In this document: positions 1 through 5,093 of the stretch, piece after piece
Layout of the letters: each line of letters begins with the position of its first letter
Numbering within the stretch: position 1 is the first letter of the stretch
DNA from: Alphaproteobacteria bacterium
GTDB taxonomy: Bacteria > Pseudomonadota > Alphaproteobacteria > RS24
DNA: 10,898 nt
NCBI GenBank assembly: GCA_028816945.1
Contig: JAPPQG010000016.1
Coordinates: forward strand, 1-10,898
Direction: 5' to 3'
Notes under the pieces: model-generated
Told to the model about the DNA's origin: nothing
What the model saw: only the letters and a program-made list of their open reading frames with translations
The model's database searches: none
Made by a program: the position numbers and the translations under genes

Positions 1-73
1 TAGTAACTGTGCCTTAAAACTGGAACACCCGCCCTAAATTAGCCATTCCTTTGGTAGCAAATTATCTGCCGCC
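1..73. other. Edge region with no recognisable gene
   Basis: All frames on both strands are interrupted by stops or give only about ten codons. An 11-codon open stretch in plus frame 2 ends at a TAA near position 36 and could be the tail of a gene lying outside the window, but nothing supports that. No convincing terminator hairpin for the minus-strand gene ending at 74 is visible. Confidence 0.5.
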
Positions 74-469
74 TTAATTGCTAATAATAATTTTTTTACC
101 GCTTATGCGTTGGAAGTCACGGTCGAGCGATTTGCAATCTTTAGCGACTCTTTTCGGCGAATCGGGATTTTCGCTGATGAGTGTCAATGTTTCCGCTTTA
201 ATCTTTTCGAAATTGGCTTTTTGCGAATCGTTTAATTTCGCCTTTGCCGCAACCAACACTGACATATTCACGGAGTAATTTTGCTTATTGCAATTTTCTG
301 CTGCTGCTGTTGCGTAAGCAATATCTTTTACGCTCATTTCGATTTCATCCGTAAGTGCTAAGCCAACGCTTGCTGGTATCGGGCCGTGTCCAGTGAAATA
401 AGCAATGCCAATCAATATAAGTATGACGAGAATGGCAGGAATCAGAAAGAATCTTTTCTTATAGGTCAT
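74..469 (-). CDS. Hypothetical membrane-anchored or secreted small protein
   Basis: This is a 131-residue protein that I do not recognise. A basic start (MTYKKR) is followed by one strongly hydrophobic segment at about residues 7-26, which is either a signal peptide or an N-terminal anchor; the rest should lie in the periplasm. The mature part is Lys-rich and mostly helical in character (about residues 40-122), with two cysteines, C60 and C112, that could form a disulfide. The start is well supported: on the minus strand an AGAGGA ribosome-binding site (plus positions 479-484) lies about 10 bases before the ATG. It is divergently arranged with the TonB-dependent receptor across a 214-bp AT-rich spacer, so the two could share regulation, but this is only inference. 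No enzymatic motif is seen. The overlapping plus-strand ORF at 78-278 is a shadow. I am fairly sure the gene is real and cannot assign a function. Confidence 0.75.
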   Translation of the reverse strand: MTYKKRFFLIPAILVILILIGIAYFTGHGPIPASVGLALTDEIEMSVKDIAYATAAAENCNKQNYSVNMSVLVAAKAKLNDSQKANFEKIKAETLTLISENPDSPKRVAKDCKSLDRDFQRISGKKIIISN

Positions 470-683
470 TGGTTCAGTTCCTCTATTTAATCATGTGATG
501 TGCCAAAATGGCGATAGATATAATTATAATATAGAGATATGATGAAATAATCGATATTATTTGAATTAAATATTTGTAATGTCAATGAGATTATAATAAT
601 TTGAACAGATTATAATAATTTGCATATAGCCTATATTAAATTACACACGCTAATTGATGGGCGTATAATTGAGAGGAACTAAA
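470..683. promoter_or_regulatory. AT-rich divergent intergenic region with candidate promoters
   Basis: This spacer separates the divergent 131-residue protein gene and the TonB-dependent receptor gene and must hold both promoters. Perfect TATAAT hexamers occur on the plus strand at 592-597, 611-616 and 664-669, but none has a good -35 at 16-18 bp. The last lies too close to the receptor ribosome-binding site (GAGAGGA, 671-677) to give a normal leader. On the minus strand TTGACA (585-580) is a perfect -35 without a convincing -10 at standard spacing. The region is so AT-rich that -10-like words are expected by chance, so no single promoter is called. Confidence 0.4.
588..622. repeat. Perfect 16-bp direct repeat, 19-bp period, upstream of TonB receptor
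   Basis: AGATTATAATAATTTG occurs at 588-603 and again at 607-622, separated by AAC. The copies are identical and lie 62 bp before the receptor start codon, where regulator sites are expected. Each copy holds a TATAAT. It could be a pair of operator sites for a metal- or nutrient-responsive repressor, or a tandem duplication like the others in this window. It does not match a Fur or Irr box well. Confidence 0.85.
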
Positions 684-3245
684 ATGTATCGTAACAGACA
701 CAATTTACCTATTTTGCTTAATAATTTATGTTTGCTTTGCTTATTTGTCATAACTATTTTCCCTTATCCACAAAATAGCGCCGCGCAAGAAACCACCCCT
801 ATTTCTGCACCTATTTATGCGCCTATTTATACGGGCCAACCAATTGATGAAATTGTTATAACGGCAAGCCGCACTTTGCAACGCTCAGCCCTTAAAACGC
901 CTTCCCCGGTTGATATATTAACGGCTGATGCGATTACCAATACAGCCCATAGTGAAGCAGGGCGCGCCATACAAGCCCTTGCCCCTGCTTTTAATTTCCC
1001 CTCTACCTCTATTGCCGACGGCACAGATTCGCTTAAACCAGCAACTTTGCGTGGGCTAAACCCAGATCAGACTTTGGTGCTGTTTAATGGCACAAGGCGA
1101 CATAAATCTGCTTTATTGCATGTCAATACATCGGTTGGGCGCGGCACGGCTGGCACAGATATGAATGCGCTTGCGCCAAGTTTTATTGAAAATGTTGAAA
1201 TTTTGCGTGATGGCGCTTCGGCACAATATGGCTCAGATGCGATTGCTGGTGTGATAAACATTAAATTGCGTGAGACAAGCCCCGGCGAAATGCTTATATC
1301 TTATGGGCAAACCACAGAAAATGACGGGGAGACGACCCGCTTTGCTGCCAATAAGGGATTTGAGCTACCACAAGATGGGTTTTTATTTGTCGGCTATGAA
1401 TATCGCAACCGTGAAAAAACGAATCGTTCAGGCCTGTCTGGTACAGTGCTTTATGCGGGAGAGGCGGGTAGTTCCGATATAGAGCGTTGCCATGCAAATG
1501 ATAATAGTGGCTGTGACCCGCGGGAATTTACCGCCAATCGACATAATTTTATTGTTGGCGACCCGCAAAGCGAACACCATACGGCTCTGCTTAATATGGG
1601 AGTCACATGGGGCGATATAGATGTAAGCGGTTTTCTCTCTTGGTCGGCCCGCGATAATCAAAGTACAGGTTTTTTCCGCGAACCCGATGACCCAACACGC
1701 AACATTGTCGCCATTTACCCTGACGGGTTTTTACCGCAAATCAATACAGATATTGACGATTTATCAGGGCAACTCAAATTGGCAGGCCAATATGCAGGCT
1801 GGGATATGGATATAAATTATACGCAGGGGCGCAATGAATTTGACTTTTATATTACCAATTCACTCAATGCGAGTTTTGGCGCAAATAGCCCGCGTGAAAC
1901 AGATGCAGGCGGTATGGCATATGAGGAAAAACTGCTTAATTTCAATATGAGTCGGCAGATTGGCTTATTTTCTGTGGCGGCGGGGGCAGAATGGAAAAAT
2001 GAAAATTTTGAGATTCGCGCTGGCGCGCCCCTATCCTATCTTAATTGCAATACGGACGCCAATGCTGAAACGCTAACGGGCATAAGCGGCTGTGTGCGCG
2101 GTAAAACGGGGGGCATACAGGTTTTTCCGGGCTTTCGGCCAAGCAATGCTTTATCGCGTGAGCGTGATAGTTTGGCTGTTTATACTGAAATTGCGCGTGA
2201 ATTTGGGGCTTTGCTGGCAAATACAGCGTTGCGGTGGGAGGATTATGACGGCTTCGGCAATATATTGGTTGCCAAACTCAGCCTATTTTATCAGCTAAAT
2301 GACGCGCATGCTTTGCGGGCGACTTTCAATAATGGCTTTCGCGCCCCCTCTATGCACCAATTATATTTTAACACGGTTGGCACGGCTTTTGTCGCCGGCG
2401 TTTTGCAACAAACAGGCACATTTGCCAATGATAGCACGTTGGCGCGGGCATTAGGCATTCCATCCTTAAAAGAAGAGACCTCCAATAATATAAGTTTAGG
2501 CTATGTCTTTACGCCAAAAGATAATTTTGCCCTTACGATTGACGGCTACCAGATTGATATTGATGACCGCATTATTTTGTCGGGGCAGGTCAGTAATCAA
2601 AACCCATTATTGTCTGCCAATGCGCTTGCGATTCTTGCCGCCCAAGAAGCCTCCTCCGCACAATTTTTAATCAATGCCGCAAGCACAAAAACACAAGGCG
2701 TCGAAATGGTCGCCACATGGCAACCGCCCATAAAACGCGGCCGATTGGATACAAAATTAGCCTTCCATTTTACACAAACAGATATTGAAGGGGAATTTGG
2801 CGCGCCGGGCCTCTTGCAGGGATTAGAAAATGACCTATTTAGCCAACGCGACCGCTCAATCATTGAATCATGGCAACCAGAAAGCCGCGTGACCTTATCG
2901 GCTGATTACCAATTTGGCGGGGTGGTTTTTTCAACCAGTGTGAATCGCTATGGCAGTTATATTGGCTCAGAAAATATCACCACAGGCTATGTCGAGCAGA
3001 AATTTGATGAAGCCTATATTGTTGATTTGCGGGTTCAATGGCAACCACATAATGGGCTAACCCTGACCCTATTTGGGGATAATATTTTCGACCATTATCC
3101 CGAACAAAACCGCATAGATAATAGCCGCGGCGGCAAAATTAAGGACATTGTCGATAGTTTTAGCGTCTTTAGCTATTCAAGGCGCACCGCCCCCTATGGC
3201 TTTAATGGGGCTTATTGGGGCGTGCAGCTCAAACAGCGTTTTTGA
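684..3245 (+). CDS. TonB-dependent outer-membrane receptor
   Basis: This is an 853-residue energy-coupled importer of the outer membrane; the substrate is unknown. A signal peptide occupies residues 1-34, with cleavage likely after the SAA at 32-34. A TonB-box-like DEIVITAS follows at 55-62. The plug domain (about 68-196) includes the LRDGASAQYGSDAIAGV stretch from residue 174, typical of this superfamily. The beta-barrel runs from about 200 to the C-terminal phenylalanine (GVQLKQRF) expected of outer-membrane proteins. A family-typical NNGFRAPS motif lies near residue 550. Two close cysteine pairs (C269/C277 and C455/C470) probably sit in surface loops. I chose ATG 684 over a TTG at 669, because GAGAGGA (671-677) lies six bases before the ATG and would be inside the gene if the TTG were used. 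The plug resembles large TonB receptor families of Caulobacterales and sphingomonads, but siderophore, cobalamin and carbohydrate uptake cannot be told apart here. No TonB, ExbB or inner-membrane transporter gene is adjacent. Confidence 0.95.
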   Translation: MYRNRHNLPILLNNLCLLCLFVITIFPYPQNSAAQETTPISAPIYAPIYTGQPIDEIVITASRTLQRSALKTPSPVDILTADAITNTAHSEAGRAIQALAPAFNFPSTSIADGTDSLKPATLRGLNPDQTLVLFNGTRRHKSALLHVNTSVGRGTAGTDMNALAPSFIENVEILRDGASAQYGSDAIAGVINIKLRETSPGEMLISYGQTTENDGETTRFAANKGFELPQDGFLFVGYEYRNREKTNRSGLSGTVLYAGEAGSSDIERCHANDNSGCDPREFTANRHNFIVGDPQSEHHTALLNMGVTWGDIDVSGFLSWSARDNQSTGFFREPDDPTRNIVAIYPDGFLPQINTDIDDLSGQLKLAGQYAGWDMDINYTQGRNEFDFYITNSLNASFGANSPRETDAGGMAYEEKLLNFNMSRQIGLFSVAAGAEWKNENFEIRAGAPLSYLNCNTDANAETLTGISGCVRGKTGGIQVFPGFRPSNALSRERDSLAVYTEIAREFGALLANTALRWEDYDGFGNILVAKLSLFYQLNDAHALRATFNNGFRAPSMHQLYFNTVGTAFVAGVLQQTGTFANDSTLARALGIPSLKEETSNNISLGYVFTPKDNFALTIDGYQIDIDDRIILSGQVSNQNPLLSANALAILAAQEASSAQFLINAASTKTQGVEMVATWQPPIKRGRLDTKLAFHFTQTDIEGEFGAPGLLQGLENDLFSQRDRSIIESWQPESRVTLSADYQFGGVVFSTSVNRYGSYIGSENITTGYVEQKFDEAYIVDLRVQWQPHNGLTLTLFGDNIFDHYPEQNRIDNSRGGKIKDIVDSFSVFSYSRRTAPYGFNGAYWGVQLKQRF
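798..833 (+). repeat. 12-bp x3 tandem repeat in the receptor N-terminus
   Basis: Three 12-bp units built on CCTATTT follow each other at 798-809, 810-821 and 822-833 and encode the PISA-PIYA-PIYT stretch (residues 39-50) between the signal peptide and the TonB box. This is a flexible linker that tolerates length change. The units differ by a few bases. Confidence 0.75.
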
Positions 3246-3318
3246 TAATAATATTTGCCTGCCGAATTCTATTTGCTTGCTAGCCTTTGTGCCTGCTAGT
3301 GCTATACATTCTCTAATT

Positions 3319-3516
3319 CTATGCACCGCCTGTTTGGTGGGTTTTCGCTATTTTTAGAGCGGCTGTGAGTTCTTCGATAATCTCTTCTGTCTCCTGTGTG
3401 GTGAAATCCATCGGTATGGCGTGTTTGTCGGTTTCGACAAAAAACCGCACCATGCCTTGATCGGTCGGGCCAATGGTGAGATTAGCCGCTAGCTCTGATT
3501 GTGTATTTATACCCAT
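3319..3516 (-). CDS. Conserved-looking small acidic protein, function unknown
   Basis: This is a 65-residue soluble protein with no signal peptide or membrane segment. The middle (LTIGPTDQGMVRFFVE, then IPMDFTTQET) looks like two or three beta strands, followed by a glutamate-rich helix (EETEEIIEELTAALKIAKT character, residues about 41-59). From memory of similar short alphaproteobacterial proteins it resembles a conserved family of unknown role, but I cannot confirm this without a search. The reading frame is open upstream to 3627, but the true start is judged to be the ATG at 3516: AAGAGGC lies just before it on the minus strand, and the upstream codons only translate the tandem repeat at 3554-3611. 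It stands alone, antisense to the receptor and facing away from the tRNA. Confidence 0.75.
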   Translation of the reverse strand: MGINTQSELAANLTIGPTDQGMVRFFVETDKHAIPMDFTTQETEEIIEELTAALKIAKTHQTGGA

Positions 3517-3553
3517 ATTTGCCTCTTTTAATTTGAAGGGTGGCGAATCACCG

Positions 3554-3611
3554 CCCATTATACATAAGCCGATTATATATAAGCCGATTATACAGGGCCG
3601 ATTATACAAAA
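3554..3611. repeat. 14-15 bp x4 tandem repeat in small-gene leader
   Basis: Four units follow each other: CCCATTATACATAAG (3554-3568), CCGATTATATATAAG (3569-3583), CCGATTATACAGGG (3584-3597) and CCGATTATACAAAA (3598-3611). Read on the minus strand, each unit carries a TATAAT hexamer upstream of the small gene starting at 3516. The nearest would give a leader of about 34 bases. No good -35 was found for any of them. Confidence 0.85.
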
Positions 3612-3615
3612 TCCC

Positions 3616-3644
3616 TTGAAATATCATTTATAGCAAATTATTCT
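3616..3644 (+). promoter_or_regulatory. Candidate promoter for tRNA-His
   Basis: TTGAAA (3616-3621) and TATTCT (3639-3644) are 17 bp apart, with five of six and four of six bases matching the sigma-70 consensus. Transcription would begin near 3651, about 23 bases before the mature tRNA. This is inferred from the motifs alone. Confidence 0.4.
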
Positions 3645-3673
3645 ATATGGATATAAGCATGGGGTAAGTAGAG

Positions 3674-3750
3674 GCAGCCTTAGCTCAGTTGGTTAGAGCG
3701 CTTGATTGTGGATCAAGAGGTCCCCCGTTCGAACCGGGGAGGCTGTACCA
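3674..3750 (+). tRNA. tRNA-His (anticodon GTG)
   Basis: A full cloverleaf can be drawn. The acceptor stem is 3674-3680 with 3740-3746, the D stem GCTC/GAGC is 3683-3686 with 3696-3699, and the anticodon stem CTTGA/TCAAG is 3701-3705 with 3713-3717. The loop TTGTGGA holds anticodon GTG at 3708-3710. The variable loop has five bases, and the T arm CCCCG-TTCGAAC-CGGGG is 3723-3739. CCA is encoded at 3748-3750. The first pair is G3674 with T3746 (G1:U72) and the discriminator is A3747 (A73). A G precedes position 1 (3673) but would face A73, not the C73 of ordinary bacterial tRNA-His. This matches the derived tRNA-His of a clade of Alphaproteobacteria that lacks the G-1 identity element. The gene is single, with a candidate promoter just upstream. 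Confidence 0.97.
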
Positions 3751-3799
3751 TGTCTTTATCTCTCTCATGTCTTCCACCCTCCCATGTCTTTACCCTCCT
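3749..3799. repeat. 17-bp x3 pyrimidine-rich tandem repeat abutting tRNA-His
   Basis: Three 17-bp units each begin CATGTCTT, at 3749-3765, 3766-3782 and 3783-3799. The first starts inside the encoded CCA of the tRNA. The plus strand is strongly pyrimidine-rich. Units 2 and 3 are the closest pair. The function is unknown; it lies where the tRNA precursor trailer or a terminator would be. Confidence 0.85.
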
Positions 3800-3880
3800 A
3801 GGCCCCCTATTCGAGGCCAATATGGCAACCCATGCGCCCCGTCTGCCCTTATCAACAGCGCGCTAATTTTCACCCTTAAA

Positions 3881-3902
3881 TTGTCGATAAACTTATTGAC
3901 AA
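3881..3902. promoter_or_regulatory. Near-perfect palindrome upstream of pstS, candidate operator
   Basis: The arms TTGTCGATAA (3881-3890) and TTATTGACAA (3893-3902) are inverted repeats with nine of ten positions pairing and a two-base centre. The right arm contains the TTGACA -35 candidate, so a bound protein would act at the promoter. Each arm contains a TTGTC-like core resembling one half of a Pho box, but in inverted rather than direct orientation. Confidence 0.5.
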
Positions 3903-3930
3903 ATAGAGGCGATATTCTTAATCAGGCATT

Positions 3931-3954
3931 ATAGTCGAATCATAGATTCGCTAT
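3931..3954 (+). promoter_or_regulatory. Dyad (hairpin or operator) in the pstS leader
   Basis: ATAG-T-CGAATC, then ATA, then GATTCG-CTAT forms a ten-pair stem with one bulged T and a three-base loop. It ends 37 bases before the pstS ATG. No T-run follows, so it is not an intrinsic terminator. It could be a regulator site or an mRNA 5' stem. Confidence 0.45.
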
Positions 3955-3991
3955 TTCACAACCTTTATGAACACATAACGGGAGTCTATAA

Positions 3992-5077
3992 ATGTTCAAA
4001 ACAAGGCTTGTTCCAATCATTAACATTGCATTTATTTTTGGCATGACATTTATTTTTGCTATGAGTGGCATGGGTGGCATGGGTGTCGCACAAGCACGCG
4101 ATCAAATTTTAATTGTTGGCTCATCAACTGTTTTTCCCTTTGCAAGTACGGTGGCGGAACAATTTGGCCGTACAACAAAATTCAAAACACCTGTTATTGA
4201 ATCGACTGGCTCAGGCGGGGGCATGAAATTATTTTGTGCAGGCATTGGGTTAGCACACCCCGATATTACCAATGCGTCGCGCCGTATCAAAGCCAATGAA
4301 TTCAAAAAATGCCAAGCAAATGGCATTGATATGACCGAATTGATTATTGGTTTTGACGGTATTGTTGTAGCGACAGCAAAATCTGCTCCAACTTCCAAAC
4401 TAACCTTGCAGCAAATTTATCTTGCAACCGCGGCACAAGTGCCAACGGAAAATTGCACGCAAAATGCATGCTCTTTCATCAAAAACCCCTACAAAAAATG
4501 GCGTGATATTGATTCATCATTGCCAAATTGGGATATTGAGATTTTAGGGCCGCCGCCAACTTCTGGCACGCGTGATGCGTTCCAAGAACTTGCTATGGTT
4601 GGTGGCGCAAAAGCATGGCCCTATCTTAATGCGTTAAAGAAAAAGGATAAAAGCGCATGGAAAAAACTCACCCATACAGTGCGTGAAGATGGCGCGTGGA
4701 TTGATGCAGGGGAAAATGATAATCTTATGGTTAATAAATTAGTTGCCAATCCGCAAGCGGTTGGCATTTTTGGTTTTAGTTTCCTCGACCAAAATAGCCA
4801 TAAAATTAAAGGGCTAGCCGTCAATGGCGTTGCGCCTAGTTTTGAAAATATCGCGTCGGGGGCTTATAAAATATCGCGTTCTTTATTTGTCTATGCCAAA
4901 CATGCCCATATTGGCACAATCCCGGGCATTAAAGCCTATTTGCGTGAATTTATGAGCGAATCAGCCGCGGGCGATGAGGGCTATCTCATCGATAAAGGGC
5001 TTATTCCACTGCCCGAAAAAGAGCGGGCGCGTTATCGCCACAATGCTAATGTTTTGCAAAAATTAACTCTCGAATAA
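3992..5077 (+). CDS. pstS: Periplasmic phosphate-binding protein PstS
   Basis: This is a 361-residue high-affinity phosphate-binding protein of the Pst ABC importer. The signal peptide spans residues 1-35, with predicted cleavage after AQA (33-35). Phosphate-binding family motifs are visible: GSSTVFPF (43-50), ESTGSGGG (70-77), FDGIVVA (121-127) and TSGTRDAF (190-197). A cysteine pair at C155/C160, plus C82 and C107, could form disulfides. The signal peptide is odd: AFIFGM and TFIFAM are products of an 18-bp tandem duplication, followed by a duplicated GMG unit. GGGAG (3980-3984) precedes the ATG. It is the first gene of pstSCAB-phoU, 16 bases before pstC. Expression is probably induced by phosphate starvation, as known for the family. 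Confidence 0.97.
   Translation: MFKTRLVPIINIAFIFGMTFIFAMSGMGGMGVAQARDQILIVGSSTVFPFASTVAEQFGRTTKFKTPVIESTGSGGGMKLFCAGIGLAHPDITNASRRIKANEFKKCQANGIDMTELIIGFDGIVVATAKSAPTSKLTLQQIYLATAAQVPTENCTQNACSFIKNPYKKWRDIDSSLPNWDIEILGPPPTSGTRDAFQELAMVGGAKAWPYLNALKKKDKSAWKKLTHTVREDGAWIDAGENDNLMVNKLVANPQAVGIFGFSFLDQNSHKIKGLAVNGVAPSFENIASGAYKISRSLFVYAKHAHIGTIPGIKAYLREFMSESAAGDEGYLIDKGLIPLPEKERARYRHNANVLQKLTLE
4029..4084 (+). repeat. 18-bp x2 and 9-bp x2 tandem duplications in the pstS signal sequence
   Basis: CATTTATTTTTGGCATGA (4029-4046) is followed directly by a copy with two differences (4047-4064). Then GGCATGGGT occurs twice in a row (4067-4075 and 4076-4084). Both keep the reading frame and lengthen the hydrophobic core and the Gly/Met-rich C-region of the signal peptide. 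Confidence 0.85.
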
Positions 5078-5093
5078 GTGAAGGGTTCGCCCG

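Larger units (their letters stand above)
3800..3991 (+). promoter_or_regulatory. pstS upstream region
   Basis: This is noncoding sequence between the tRNA repeat and pstS; an open frame running from inside the tRNA to 3934 is judged spurious. It contains two dyads, described separately, and the pstS ribosome-binding site GGGAG (3980-3984, seven bases before the ATG). TTGACA (3896-3901) is a perfect -35 but has no good -10 at 17 bp. TATTCT at 3913-3918 would be a -10 of the activator-dependent kind, ten bases after the 3881-3902 palindrome. Phosphate control is expected for a pst operon, but no clear direct-repeat Pho box was found. Confidence 0.5.

Noticed and set aside
669..683. TTG start giving a five-residue-longer TonB receptor
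   Set aside because: The GAGAGGA ribosome-binding site for ATG 684 would lie within the coding sequence, and the extra residues add nothing to the signal peptide.
3325..3339. Possible terminator after the TonB receptor (CCGCC-TGTTT-GGTGG, then GTTTT)
   Set aside because: The stem has only five pairs including a G:U and lies in the 3' coding end of the minus-strand small gene. It is too weak to call without transcript data.
3554..3799. CRISPR-like array
   Set aside because: The two repeats here are directly tandem with units of 14-17 bp and no unique spacers, and no cas gene is present.
3870..3905. Classical PhoB direct-repeat box upstream of pstS
   Set aside because: Only one half of the expected pair is acceptable on each strand; the halves are inverted instead of repeated at 11 bp. 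It is reported as a palindrome instead.
3689..3934. 81-codon open frame on the plus strand
   Set aside because: It starts inside the tRNA-His gene and runs through the 17-bp repeat and the pstS upstream region. The protein is low in recognisable structure and has no ribosome-binding site of its own.
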